Source: Halichondria panicea (taxonomy: Eukaryota; Porifera; Demospongiae; Suberitida; Halichondriidae). From it: 64,000 nt of DNA. The notes beneath the pieces are model-generated. The model had not been told where the DNA came from. It did no database searches and saw only the letters and a list, made by a program, of their open reading frames with translations. Shown here piece by piece: positions 1 through 11,913 of the stretch (positions are counted from its first letter, which is position 1; the number at the start of each line of letters is the position of its first letter). The translations under genes were made by a program, and so were the position numbers. Where the stretch lies: assembly GCF_963675165.1 (NCBI RefSeq), contig NC_087377.1:7085122-7149121 (forward strand), written 5' to 3'.

Positions 1-1286
1 CACACTAATACAGTTTCCTTCAGGGCAAATGTCTACCGTCAAATTTTGAACATCAGTTGTTCCTACAAGGATAAAACATGTATATACACAATTAGATTAT
101 AATTATTGATATACAATAATTATTATGGCGTACGTATTGCTATATTTTGGATAATCAGTTCAACACCCCCCAGTGCAGTAAGTGTGACAGTGATGTTGGT
201 TATTATGTCAGAGGGAAGAGGGAAACTCAGCACAGTCAGCGGGTATTGTATGATCTCAGTGATGGGACCTGGCAAAGCATCTGAGTCTATTCGGTAATGA
301 GTAAAGTTGCGGCAGTTAGGCACCTGCAAAATGGAGCACTAAACATAATAATGCTAATGGTAAAGTTTCAGTTACCACATCAATGAGAGTCACTATTTTC
401 ACCAACACATCTCCATTCTGACTGATGAGTGGGGCAATGCTATCACCTGCACGTGGAAGAAGAGCTGAGTGAAAATATCAATATACAAAATGTACTGCAT
501 GTGCAGTATACCTGTTACTCGTGTGAAAAACCCAGGGACTGCAGGTTCACAGGATCTTCCTTCCATTCCTGACTCACTAATTGGAGTCACAGTGAAGGTG
601 AGTATATCACAGACAGTGTGGTTAGGGTATCCGTAATTAAACTGTGCCCATTTATAGGAGGGAGTGCAACCATCTCATTGGTGCCCAGAGCAGTAAGCGA
701 GATGTCCACACGATAGGTATCATTATTCAGAGTGAAGTTATTCGTCACAGAGACAACAAGGTGGGTTTTACTATTCACCACTTCAATAGATACACGCTCT
801 GAGAAAAAAGGCCTTATTAAATCAAGGCAACCGTGTCTATAGGTGTACTCTCTATAATATCTATATACAACTCACCAACTATCAATGTTGCATTCCTTGA
901 GAATACTTCACTAGTCACTGAAGCTGCAAGACACTGAATGACACTGTGTTGTTGAACTGTAAGCTGGCTGGGATGGTCAGCACTGAGGGATGACCAGAAG
1001 TGCCTCCAGCTACTCTGATTTCAAATGAACTGTTAGGGCTTGTGGTCTGGATGCCACTCACAAACCAAGGGTGAGCTATAGTGCTCCAGGAGACAGGCAC
1101 TTGAACTCTGCCAATAATCCCTCGGCTCGTACCACTGACTCAGGCTCAATTGTAAACTGTTGGGCTGTGTATACATACACGATAGACTATAATTATACAC
1201 TATAGACTATAAGGTATTAGGCAGACAGAAAGTGTACCATGATCACTACCTTAGATTGGGGTAAATATAGTCTTCTATTAAGTGTA

Positions 1287-2929
1287 CAGTACAGTGCAAC
1301 AACCAAAGAGAGTAGATTTTTTTTTATTTTTTTTATTTTTCACATTTTGTGGCATATCTTCTGAAGTAAAAGTGATATGATCTATTTGAGTGCAGGTACT
1401 GAAAGTTCAACTATTGGCGCTTCCATTGGACCACCACCTGTTACATCATATGACATCATATCTATGAAATGGCTGTCTGAAGATGTGTACCTCCAAAAAT
1501 ATGTTAGGAATAGAAGTAGCTTATTTGTTTGAGTTAAGATCTGAAATTTGTTGTGTATGTACCTGAGTATATTGCTCATCTTTTGAGCTTCAACTGAAGT
1601 CTGGGCTACTAGTAAGTTCTGAGAAATACTGCATTTTGTTGTTTTTTGGTGGCAAATATGTTAGGAATACAACTTTCGATTTTATGCTAGTTAAGGTCTG
1701 ATTTTTGAGAAGGATGTACTACAATAGTGTAAAATTCATTTGCACTAACTTACAGGAGCTAAACAAGTATCTTCTTTGCTAGAGCGGCCCTTGTCAAAAA
1801 CGGTGATTTTGCTCCGTTTTGCTACTTTTGCTGGCGTATGCAATGATATTCATTGATTTGTGACATCACAAATCATCTTGTTGTTATTTGCTACATCCAA
1901 AGGTCATGCGATGTCTACCTGCAAATACACAGTTGGTGCTGGTCATTCCGTGTCACAGGGGCGTGGCAATTGAGCTTACTACGTAGCCAAATCGCCCCAA
2001 AAGTCATAAAAAGCACTGTTTTTGACAAGATGGGCCGCTCTAGCAAAGAAGAGGCTAGCCTAACTCCTGTAAGTTAGTACAGATGAAAAGTACACTATTG
2101 TAGTACATGGTGCTCAAAAGTCAGACCTTAACTAATATAAAATCGAAAGTTGTATTCCTAACATATTTGCCACCAAAAAACAACAAAATGCAGTATTTCT
2201 CAGAACTTACTAGTAGCCCAGACTTCCGTTGAAGCTCAAAAGATGAGCAATATACTCAGGTACATGCACAACAAATTTCAGATCTTAACTCAAACAAATA
2301 AGCTACTTCTATTCCTAACATATTTTCGGAAATACACATCTTCAGACAGCCATTTTATACTGATGATGTCATGTGATGTAACAGGTGGTGGTCCAATGGA
2401 AGCGCCAATAGTTGAACTTTCAGTTCCTGCACTCAAATAGATCATATCACTTTTACTTTAGAAGATATGCCACAAAATGTAAAAAATGTGTACCAAAAAA
2501 AAAATCTACTCTCTTTGGTTGTTGCACTGTAGACTCTCGCTAATCCGGTCACCCTTGGGACCATGTGCATATATAATCAGATGTGGCTGTAGCTCAGGAA
2601 ATAGCCGCGGCTTAAAAACGACCTTACCTCGAATCTAATTACTACTTTTGCGGTTCTTGTCTCGAGGATAATGTAGGATAATGATGTTCTCTATTTAAGT
2701 GTAATTCAATTTTATTTGCTAAACCACACCCAAAACGTCATATCCGGCCGTAACACACATATAAATTGATTGGGACAGCCAGCACTGGCCGGTAACCGGA
2801 ATAGCGAGTGGCCGTACTTCAGGGTGAGTTTTGTGCAGTAAACATATAGCTAGCATTCCGTGCCAAGCCAAATGGCCGGTATATCGAGGTGGCCGTACTT
2901 CAGGGAGCCGGAATAGCGAGAGTCTACTG
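1287..2929. mobile_element. pogo/Tigger-like non-autonomous element with TA target duplication, interrupted
   Basis: The ends are inverted: CAG|TA|GACTCTCGC on the left (split by the insertion at 1292-2529) and GCGAGAGTCTACTG on the right. TA lies at 1285-1286 and 2930-2931. The TA duplication and CAGTAGA-type ends fit the Tc1/mariner-pogo superfamily. No transposase is present. Paralog B keeps the unoccupied site near 26870. Confidence 0.65.
1292..2529. mobile_element. 1.24-kb foldback element, TA target duplication, nested in the pogo-like element
   Basis: Terminal inverted repeats are CAGTGCAAC...GTTGCACTG, flanked by TA at 1290-1291 and 2530-2531. The arms are long: about 500 bases on the left (1292-1800) pair with 2030-2529, so most of the element is one palindrome around a short centre. 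No transposase is encoded. The short ORFs on both strands are mirror images of the arms. Confidence 0.75.
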
Positions 2930-2935
2930 TAATTA

Positions 2936-4182
2936 CATAGGAAAGGGATTGGAAACGCATCACGTGCACCAATGTTTTCAACAGAAGTTTGGATGGTACG
3001 ATCCTACTTACGATTTTTAATGTTATTCATTGTTAGTCAAAAGGTCATTTGTTGTTTTTTGAGCTATATTTTTGGACTTTAAGATCATTCTTTCAGCGTT
3101 CAAGCCAATCAAGTAAGCTGTTTGGGTACATAAAAACATAAGCTTTCCAATGGTAGTGGTCCCATAAAGTTTGGATGGTGTATTGCACACCAAAAAGTGT
3201 TTTTCAACCTTGAAAGTTAGGGTGAGTTGTTTGCAGAAGCTCTATTGCTCAATGTAAGGTATTATGGATTGGTTATAATTATGAGAGAATCTTGTTCTTA
3301 CATAATAGAGCTATAGTATGATATGTAGCATAAGCCTCATATTGCATGGATTAGTGAGTTACACTCTGCTTTAAGTAAAATATTTTGTACTATAGTGACA
3401 ATTTTGTGGAAGCTATTTCTCAAATAGACTTTTGCAGATCAGCTGTATTGTTTTATATTATTGTAGTACTCATGCTAGAATGTAGTATGCAACTTATTTT
3501 GGAGCGATCAGGGCATCCAATCGTGATTTACAACAACTTTTATATCATGTTTTTTAATTAATTGTCTTTTTAGGATGTGAAGCAAAAATCTCGTAAGAAA
3601 AAGTGCAAGTCCTCCTCAACCAGATCCCACTCTCTCTCAACAAAACAAAAGCATCTAGGAAGACATGAATTCAACAATGTCATCCATAAGACACGTAGTA
3701 ACCTCACCTCATATTAATTAAGTATACATGTACGTGTTTATTTTTGCTTGTGTGTATACACTGTTTTTGTTTTTAATTCTCTCTGCAACCACTTTAATAT
3801 TATAATTATGACATTCTTATAGAGTACAGTACACACTTATCATGCTTATGATTAGTGTCAAGACTCAAGTTCAGTAAGATAATAAATACGTTTTTGTCGT
3901 GAATAAAATAGATCTAGCTTTTTTGCTGATATGGATGCCATCATGAAGCCTTTATCCTTTAACCATAGATTGAAGAGTTCAATCTATGCTTTACTACACT
4001 GTCCACAGTATGAGCTTCTTGAGGTACTCTACAGCCTGAGCTTGAGCTTGTGGCACATTCAATATCAATGTGGCCTCAAATTTACGCCGCAATGAAGGGC
4101 CTGTAATCGAGGTTAAGGTCAGTACATAGGATTGAGCCGTATGATGTAATGCGTTTCCAATCCCTTTCCTTTACTATCTATG
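2936..4182. mobile_element. Non-autonomous inverted-repeat element, 7-bp target duplication GTAATTA
   Basis: It begins CATAGGAAAGGGATTGG and ends with the inverted form CCAATCCCTTTCC...CTATG. GTAATTA occurs directly at 2929-2935 and 4183-4189. The TIRs resemble those of 4851-5376 and 38416-38966, so they form one family. No coding potential was seen inside. It is absent from paralog B at the matching place. Confidence 0.6.
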
Positions 4183-4850
4183 GTAATTATAAACAAATTT
4201 CTGTGTTACTTTCAGTTGTCCATTTAGGCACAATAGATTGATATTATACGATCTAACTATCGTCTGTCTTCTAATTGCAGCGACACAATTGTGGTTTTAC
4301 AGTGCATGGCGCGCATACAAATAGCTACTTTGGCACTTATACTTATTGGAGTGGTGCTATAATTATAGACGTTAGAATGGTATAATTATAATTATTAGTA
4401 TTTGCACATTATAAGTGTAGACATTATAGTAAAGTACTGAAAGTCTTTTTACTTTTTCAGATAACAGAATTAATATTTATGTTCCACTTAGTACAGTTAG
4501 GTCACCAAAGTGCTAAGTATGTGCAAGTGAAATAAGAGTTGAAATGCTGCAAATGCGGGAAACAACTTGTTATCACTCTCAAAGGAAGCTTTATACTTTG
4601 CAAATCCAGAAATCCAGGTCCTAAAAGTATGGCTATAGACTATATAGTATAGAAGCCTGCATGTAGAATCTCTACAATAACATGTACATGTATGTATTTG
4701 GAGCTAAGTGACTAAGTCCATGACCTTCTGTGTGCGCATGCGCATTGAGGCTTGAAGAACATGTAGATCTAGTGTGCTTTAATTAAAATCAACAACAGTT
4801 TGGAGAAGAACTCAATTTAGCTCCAGAGCTCTGTACTGTACTAACTGCAT

Positions 4851-5376
4851 CATAGATAAAAGATTGGAAACGGATCACGTGATCCCATAAGCTGCATATA
4901 AAATACATACACTGAGCTAAGATACAGCCGTGTTTTGCTCTCAAACCCCCAGGAAAACTACTTTTACGGCTGTTTTGGAAAATTCAAACCTTTCCAAGTC
5001 TCCCTACAACTTCAATTTAATGTCCCTTTATACTAGGTATCATTTATAAATAACAGAAACTTTTTTGGGATTGCTAGGATGTAGCTAGAGGTACAGCCGG
5101 AAACATCGCTTTCACTACTTCAGGGTGTTTCTGTACCAATAACACCTATAATACAGCTAGAACAACCTAAATAAGTAGTGTACTGTGTGTCATATAGCCT
5201 CAAGTATTAAACAGAAGTAAAAGTTTAGCAGCAGGATTCTCACACAGACAGTAAGACAATGTCTCTTTTTTGTGTTTTTGGCCATTTTTTCCCATGTACA
5301 GGCCTCGAATAAATCCCGGGGGGGGAAACGCGGATAGTTTTCGAGGCTCTAAGTATTTCCTATCCTTTTATCTATG
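4851..5376. mobile_element. Short element of the CATAGATAAAAG family, 7-bp target duplication ACTGCAT
   Basis: The inverted ends read CATAGATAAAAGATTGG and CCTATCCTTTTATCTATG. The direct repeat ACTGCAT flanks it at 4844-4850 and 5377-5383. An orthologous copy in the B intron (38416-38966) has the same target duplication, so the insertion predates the A/B duplication. Confidence 0.65.
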
Positions 5377-6131
5377 ACTGCATGCACTGAGTATTTAGCT
5401 TTCCTGAAGAATATACACTAGACTACTGCAGCACTACATAGAGCTTCCAAAGGCCATTCATGTGGTAAGCTGGTGAAATACTATGACTATGTGTGATACG
5501 ATCATGTAAATTATTTACATTTATAGGACAAGATGACTGCAATAAAAATGTGCTGCTGTGCGCTCTTTCGTCAAAAAGGAAACATGTGATGTGCTGTCAT
5601 TAACAGTAATGTGTTGTCACTATGATGATGATAATTTATAACTATTGTTATTATAAATAGTCGTTGTTATTATAGATGTGTTTTTGATTTGTGTTAAATG
5701 TACAGTCATTTCATTGAAATTGCAATTTAAAATCAACACCAAGCTAAATAACATAGAGCAACGGCACTGTATGCATGTGCTAGATATGTGCTCAGCAACA
5801 CACAACAGCTACGTGTTACGAAACACCTTTAAGCATGTCAAATTTAAACAGTTATCCCAACATCCCAAAAGTGTGTTCCAGAACACATCATTTGGCAGTG
5901 AAGGCTATAATTTTTATTATGTCAAATGTATGAATTATAATTTAGAGATTATTGATTTTAGGCCGCTTTATTTCTTTCTATAATAACTACATGTAATTAT
6001 ATAAGCCCCAGCAAAACCATTGCTGCTCAATTGGTATAGAGCGCTTCTTATAGGGTGGTACTGTAATTAGAAGAAAGACGATACGGTAACATCTATATAC
6101 ACTGGCCATAAATTGTGAGCCATTGTCGTAT
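5377..6131. other. Intron 1 of paralog A, no gene seen
   Basis: AT-rich intronic sequence that matches the B intron (39601-40550) apart from the element inserted in B at 38995-39600. The 101-codon ORF at 5678-5983 has no recognisable domain and is not preserved in the B copy, so I do not call it a gene. Confidence 0.5.
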
Positions 6132-6370
6132 AGCGGGAAAATTTTGTGGGTGTAAATTTTCGCTATTATTTTGGCCCTAGAGCCCTCAGCAGAAATAATT
6201 ATTCACGGGTATATATATACTAATAAATTATTTGCGTTTCAATCCAGGAAACCCCATGCACACATGCTTTGCACTGGTGCGTGGGAGATCGAGTCTCCCA
6301 GTTTACTTTCGCGTTAACTTATTTGCCTTGAAAAACGGGAAATTTTTGCACCCCATGAAAATTTCCCGCT
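6132..6370. mobile_element. Small element with AGCGGGAAAATTTT inverted ends
   Basis: It begins AGCGGGAAAATTTTG and ends with the inverted form AAAATTTCCCGCT, with TA-rich flanks. Related copies are at 40551-40770 (the duplicate locus), 46291-46434 (partial, same end retained) and 63035-63221. It has no coding potential. Confidence 0.55.
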
Positions 6371-6998
6371 ATATACGGTACCGTAAAACCTCAATTTAAG
6401 GTGACACTCTATATAAGCGACACTTGTTGCCCAGTGAGTGGGCAGATCAAAGCAATCCAGTGCTCAGTATATGGCATGTTGCATCACTGCTGTGGCTACC
6501 ATATATTGCACTGCATTATTATATATGGCATAATGCACTGGATTATATGCACTTGCACTGTGTGTAAATGCAGTAGATTCCTTTAAGAGATATCCATTTG
6601 GGACTTATGCCCCACCATCACACCCAATACTCAGTTGGTCCCTTTTATAGGCTACTACCTTTACAACTACTAGTGGGAAGAAAACCTAAAAAATTTACTA
6701 TGGAATTCAGCAAAACTTTTTTGTGTGTGTACATTAAAACTTTACTTTTGAAAACGTAAAAGTGTTGCTTTAAAAAGCGAGTTTTTACGGTACTATCTTT
6801 CTTCTAATTACAGCCACATGCAATCTCTGAATAATTATGGTAACATTACAACACAAGGTGCATGATGTCCAGACCTAATTGCAGAATAGCAAAATAATGC
6901 CTAGAGACCATGCATAGCTATAACTTACCTTTTACAGCTATGGTGAATGTCTCTGCAATTGCAAGCAGAAGGAGTGTCAAACTAGTGTAATCATCCAT

Positions 6999-7497
6999 TA
7001 AAGTATACTAGTACTATGTTGATTGCCAATTAATTAAGCTAGTATAGATCGATCTATAGTAGAAAATACAGTCTAGTTATAGTATGACTGTATATAAACT
7101 CTAACAGCTACAATGCATATATAAGCATATATAAACAATGATTATGCATGGTGTATACATAAATGAAAGGTGTCAATTTAGCATGCAAACGCGTGTCAAA
7201 CTGCTTTCCCAAAAATTAACACACTAACACGGGTGTCAAATTAATATAATTATGTCATTTTTACTGTGTCAAAACTGAAACATGCTGTAACTTTTGGTGT
7301 GTCGAACAGAGGTATGTCATTTTAAAACGTCACGGTTACAAGAATATGACCATATAAATAAAATGAACGTAGGAATTATACATAATTGTCAAGCGAAACT
7401 GAATATAACATAATCATAATTGATACACTCGGTAACTATAACTCGGTAACTAACTTGGTAACAGTAAATGTACAGTTGGGGTAACTATAATGTTGAT
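6999..7497. other. Upstream region of paralog A, no gene seen
   Basis: AT-rich sequence 5' of the signal-peptide exon, where the promoter of paralog A would lie. The first ~280 bases resemble the region upstream of B (41142-41400). I see no gene, RNA or clear promoter motif. Confidence 0.4.
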
Positions 7498-8977
7498 CTA
7501 GCGAGTTAATTTGTGCATGCATGAATGATGAGTATACCTCACTGTTTTTTTTACAGATGTCTCTTTCACACCCATCAACACTTCCTGTATGAAGAGAAGG
7601 AGACCAGAGGCAGGTGATGGCTTGGGGTAACTGACGTAGAAGGCGTAGTATGTTGCAAACAAGCTGATGATCGAGTCAATAACACTGTCGCCGAATATAC
7701 TTCAAACAGAACCTTTCCTTCACCAAGGATGAACGCTTGCACGCCATTCATGTTCTTGTCAGCAAAAATTGCAAGCCTTGGCTCTGCAAAGGTCTTTTCA
7801 GCTGTCACTTCCTCAATATCAGTCCCGACCTGCAACAAATAAGAGTTAAATTTGAGGTGTGCTTCCACAATAATGAGGCATGAAAGGAATTACTGTGTTA
7901 CTGCATGAATCATATCCGTATAGCCGGTAATTTTCGGGAGACAAAATATTTGATTACCGGCTATAATTATGCGTATAAAGTAAAAGCAGCTGCAGCTTCA
8001 GAGCCTACTCCTGCGGGCCTGAGTTGTGTGTCATGCAATGAACAGAAGTGCCTTGTATAGCTCCGAGTTTCTTCAGAGTAATCAGTGGGCACTTCACCAT
8101 CCATCTTCAGCAGAGTTGAAACAATCTTTGTCCAAAAATCTCTGATTCGAGAGATGGATTCCTCCCCACACATTAGCGTGAACTCCAACAATACCTATAA
8201 CATTCAAGACTCAATAAATAACTAAGAAAACATTAGGTGTATAATTATGGTTGAATCAACAATTTAAAGAGCTAATGCACTTACCCATTGATTCCTTGTG
8301 AAGAAATGATATGTCAAAAGAAGAATTGACATCTTGTCACCTGAATCTCCAATTCTCTTCCTTCTTTGTTGGTGAGTCTCCCTTATTAACTGTGTAATTG
8401 CTGCGTTATTAAGCGCTTTCTTGGTGAATTGGTCGCACAACCGACCGTGGTTTCGATCGTATATGCACATTCGTCCACACTGATAACGGAGTCTTGGCCA
8501 GGAGCGGCTTCAGCTGGCTTTGCTGCAATTATTTGCACTAAGTGCGCCTTATCTGTCTTCAGAGGTTTGATCGCTGACGGTACTGACCTCCTTCTCCGAT
8601 TTCGGAAGAACATATAGTAACCTGTTGCTTCACTGTATGCTGCATGTTGTATGACTATAAAATTAGCAATTATGTGTATAATACATGCATGCATTGTTAT
8701 TATTGTATAATACTCACCCAATAGCATCGGTCAATTACAATCTTGTTTCTTATAGCTGCTCAAACCTATTACACAAAACCTTAGCCATTTCATCGTACTG
8801 ATTTCCCTTCGGATTCGGGCAAAGACCATAATAGAAAAGGGAAGCTTCTCGTATTAATGCTAGTTTGTCTTTTCCGTGAATTTGTTTCTCTTTTATTGCT
8901 CTGTTTACTCTCTCACTGAATACTGGTGGAAGTGGGCACGGAGTTGGTAGGGTCTTCGTATAGGTCCTTACCTCCAT
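7498..8977 (-). pseudogene. SAMD3-like multi-exon gene remnant
   Basis: Reading leftwards, short open segments follow the pattern I associate with the large invertebrate family often named 'sterile alpha motif domain-containing protein 3-like': 8750-8977 (P-x-FSERVNRAI...QYDEMAKVLC), 8386-8640 (basic RNRRRRS, SAIKP), 8264-8440 (TQLIRETHQQRRKRIGD), 7967-8191 (ISRIRDFWTKI) and 7498-7868 (AIFADKNMNGVQAFILGEG, then SIISLFATYYAFYVSYPKP in a shifted frame, stop at 7498-7500). The frame must change near 8450 and near 7690 without plausible introns, so it looks decayed. The family assignment is from remembered pattern, not a search. Its molecular role is unknown to me. Confidence 0.4.
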
Positions 8978-9183
8978 TACAGAAGTTGTTGCTATAATTA
9001 TATGGTATACGTACTGTGTTCATGCACTCAAACCATGCATATATAGACTTTTAGTGGCTTGAGCAAAGCGATTTGCTAATCACAGAAGTTTGGTCACATA
9101 CAAACTTGTGTTGTAATAGTATTAGTATAACTGAATTAATTATCTTTGCAGGCCAAACTTTGTATAAGATCCATGGTGTTCGG

Positions 9184-9242
9184 TAGACTGGCGGCGACAG
9201 CCCCTCGCGCTACGCACACGAGGGGCTGTCGCCGCCAGTCTA
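9184..9242. mobile_element. 59-bp hairpin element with perfect 9-bp target duplication
   Basis: TAGACTGGCGGCGACAGC pairs with its complement at the other end around an 11-base loop. GGTGTTCGG is repeated directly at 9175-9183 and 9243-9251. It is much more GC-rich than its surroundings. Confidence 0.7.
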
Positions 9243-9596
9243 GGTGTTCGGTACACTCAGAACTCCGTCATTCGTATCAAAGATCATGGCACCATCATAT
9301 CGGCTGAACATACTCATTTTACTTATTGCATTATTCATGTCATAGAAGATAATAAAGTGTTCAAGGTCAGGCAGCTCGAAGTAGTTGATAATATATACCC
9401 CTCACTTGAGAAGCACCTGTTTAGAACTTTCAGAAACCATTTCATTATTGACTTATGATGATTTTTATTCTCACGGTATTCCACATAATTATGAAGACGA
9501 AAGGAGATCAACTCTACATAATCGAAAAGGACACTTGTATTTCTAATTTTTAAACGGACAACATTAATTTTTTTTTCTTTACTAAGTTGATGGCAC

Positions 9597-10413
9597 ACTA
9601 CCAGAGGAGGAAGGACACGATTAACCTTAGCTCTAATTAGCTAATTATCGCGACATTTTAATTGAACGATTCATCTTTTCTTTCTTTATAACCTCTACAT
9701 ATTGGACACAAGAGCTAGAGCAAAGTAAGCCTTTTCTCCTACTGGAGGTACCCCTATGGCCAAGTTGTCAGGACCTGAAGGTAATAGGACCCCTATATAT
9801 AGAAGCACCTCAAGTACTCCTATCTCTATGATCCCTGTGAGAAGCATCCCAGGCACTCTGATCTTCTCTGTGAGAAGCACTCTTGATCCTGGAGACAGGA
9901 TCCCTATGAGGAGCACCCCAGGCACTCCTGTCTCTGTGATAAAGCTGCAACATGGAATTGTTTAGTTCAGAGTGTCTCCAACATGAAGTAGACTCGCAAG
10001 TCGTCACTGTTGCAGGCGAACTGTTCGCCTGCAACAGTGACGTCTTGCGAGTCTAACATGAAGAATATCAATGACACTAACAGTCTCAGCTTCTAGCACC
10101 CCTTTATTTGTATGGTTTGCTCTGTGCCTGCAAAAATTGCCTGTCACTCATACTACAGTACTGTTCTGTGTGTCCCAATATGTAGAGGTTATAAAGAAAA
10201 AAAAGATGAATCGTTCAAAGAATGTCATTAAAAGGTCGCGATAATTAGCTAATTAGAGCTAAAGGTTAATCGTGTCCTCCCTCCTCTTGCAGGCACAGAG
10301 CAAACTATAAAAATAAAGGTGCTAGAAAGCTGAGACTGTTAGTGTAATTGATGTTCTTCATGTTGGAGACACTCCAATTCCATGTTGCAGCTTTATCACA
10401 GAGACAGGAGTGC
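9597..10413. repeat. Compound inverted repeat with internal coding-like minisatellite
   Basis: 9600-9700 (ending CCTCTACATATTGG) is the inverted copy of 10172-10290. A second inverted pair is 9927-10130 against 10289-10413 (GCCTGCAAAAATTGCC versus the matching arm; the cue is AACAGTCTCAGCTTCTAG). At 9790-9950 there is an imperfect ~36-bp tandem repeat (AGGCACTCCTGTCTCTGTGA-like). Its 69-codon ORF is simply the repeat read through. Confidence 0.55.
9989..10055. mobile_element. 67-bp near-perfect hairpin element, 8-9-bp target duplication
   Basis: TAGACTCGCAAG...CTTGCGAGTCTA folds back with GCAGGCGAAC/GTTCGCCTGC at the tip. ACATGAAG is repeated directly on both sides (9981-9988 and 10056-10063). 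It is inserted in one arm of the larger inverted repeat at 9927-10130, and the partner arm lacks it. Confidence 0.7.
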
Positions 10414-10475
10414 CTTAGATGGGCGTGCCCGTCCCCAGCCATAAAATGGGGGGACGGGTTTCCCCTACCAACTAA

Positions 10476-11438
10476 GGCCACTCCAAATGAGACTGTAGTT
10501 TCCCGTCAGAGACTCCAGTAAATTATAAGCGGATGTGAGCAGTTTTTTTATCATTATTCATTACTATGAATATAATTATAAATTTGTCCGTCATCAATAA
10601 ATTTAAATAATTAGCCCCAAAAATTCAGCCAACCATGTGCTTAGAGGCAACAAAGAACAAGAAAAAAGTAATTTCAATATTAATTTTCATTGATAATTAG
10701 AGAAATAATGGCCATAATGGAGGTAAGGAAGCGCGAGTTGGACGGGAAACTACAGTCTATGGTGGCCGATAGGGGTCACCCGCCTCCGCTTGCCGCCCTC
10801 CTATGCCGTGCGCAGTAAAGGGTCGCCGCCTTCTCTACCCGCGAGCGGTAAAGAGCGACCGCCTCACTTATCCGCGAGCGATAAATGAGTGGCCGCCTTC
10901 ATGAACCGCCGCGGTTAAAAACCTCGCCGCCAGCGGTAACAATCGCAAGATATCTCGAAATTCTAATAAGAGCGCACCTTGTGTTTGCAGCATCTGTGTG
11001 GGGAGCTTTTAAATTATTACACATCCCAGAGGACCTTCACAAAGCATAGACTATGCACAGGGATTTCTTAGTAGAATAGCGTGGGTGTGCTCTTATTAGA
11101 AACACATACCTTTACCAAACACTTTTGGACCTCGCCGCGGGCGGTAAAAGAAGGCGGTCACTCGTTTACCGCTCGCGGCTAAATGGAGCGGTGACCCTTT
11201 ACCGCTCGCGGGCGGTAAATTTGAAATGATTTACCGTTCGCGGTAAATCATTTCAAATTTAATGTGCTCGCGGTATTAGTTGGCGGCTAGCCTCGAATCC
11301 ACGCCGATTCGTATTTTAATCGGCGTGGATTCGAGGCTAGCCGGCGTATTTTAATCGGCGTGGATTCGAGGCTAGTTGGCGGCAAGCGGAGGCGGGTGAC
11401 CCCTATCGGCCACCGTAACAGTCTCATTTGGAGTGGCC
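10476..11438. mobile_element. PIF/Harbinger-like MITE with TAA target duplication
   Basis: The ends are GGCCACTCCAAATGAGACTG and its inverse. TAA flanks at 10473-10475 and 11439-11441. A GGCC-type end with a TWA target is the PIF/Harbinger signature. Inside, further inverted arms (10740-10800 against 11375-11422) and repeated GCGGTAAA/TTTACCGC words give an unusually GC-rich, highly folded body. No transposase is encoded. A hairpin (11288-11374) is inserted in it. Confidence 0.65.
11288..11374. mobile_element. TAGCCTCG hairpin element, 9-bp target duplication, right arm doubled
   Basis: TAGCCTCGAATCCACGCCG pairs with its inverse. The right arm is present twice (ending 11339 and 11374). The target GTTGGCGGC is repeated exactly at 11279-11287 and 11375-11383. 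Confidence 0.7.
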
Positions 11439-11442
11439 TAAC

Positions 11443-11913
11443 CTACAAAAATCCAAAGCAGCTAGACACAGGAATGATTCCAACTGCTGAGTCAGCAATA
11501 TATGAATCAAATGGGGCGTGGTCTCAGTTTGGCCAGCTGTTCTTCTCTCAATCTCAATAATTATAGCTAGCTAGCTAGTAGTCTCGCGGGCCATACTCCA
11601 CAATCTGATACTACGTATGGTGACTATTGCCGTTCTAAATGTATTTTGCCCCACAAAGATTACCCGACCAGCTATATGGCATACGGCCACATAATAGCCG
11701 GCCGATCAGAGTATTTAAGCGAGTATAGTATAGTACTACCTTTAATACAGCTCACCTCTGTTATGAATTCTTTTTTCGTGTTGAGGCTTTCAGACAAGGG
11801 GAGTAAGTATCTTGGCTAGCATATATAGCTAATGTGTACGTGTACGTGTACGTTCAGCCTTCCTGATAGCGCGCGGAAGCACAGATATATATAGAGTCTT
11901 CATACACTCCTGA
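11443..11913. other. Non-coding stretch with a dispersed repeat
   Basis: Bases 11455-11540 are the inverse of about 42650-42735 and partly resemble 41800-41835 (the core is ACACAGGAATGATTC). The remainder is AT-rich with an AGCT run and holds no gene I recognise. Confidence 0.45.

Larger units (their letters stand above)
1..6998 (-). pseudogene. Receptor paralog A: Ig-like single-pass receptor, frameshifted, 3' end beyond left edge
   Basis: Exons can be matched one to one with the complete paralog B: signal-peptide exon 6929-6998 (23 codons, hydrophobic LLLLAIA core), Ig-like exon 876-1164, second extracellular exon 512-798, exon 376-446, exon 134-323 and the start of the next exon at 62 running off the window. 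Splice sites are the same as in B. The Ig exon is 289 nt against 285 in B because of two separate 2-nt insertions (near 945 and 1080). The next exon is 287 nt against 300 because of a 13-nt deletion near 640. Each indel breaks the frame, so no intact receptor can be made from this copy as assembled. The first intron carries the nested elements at 1287-4182 and 4851-5376. Noncoding sequence is nearly identical to B, so duplication and decay are recent. Sequencing error in the indels cannot be excluded. Confidence 0.75.

Noticed and set aside
1382-2440. Mirror ORFs beginning MSNILRY
   Set aside because: They lie on the two arms of the foldback element, so they are one non-coding repeat read twice.
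5678-5983. 101-codon + ORF
   Set aside because: Within the intron of receptor A; the equivalent B sequence breaks the frame.
6025-6060. tRNA-like A-box (CTCAATTGGTATAGAGCGC, also near 40460)
   Set aside because: No B-box at the right distance, no acceptor stem and no cloverleaf. The GATCGAGTC word lies 240 bases away.
9756-9965. 69-codon ORF with SIPGTLIFSVRST-like repeats
   Set aside because: Translation of a ~36-bp minisatellite in an inverted repeat; no independent support.
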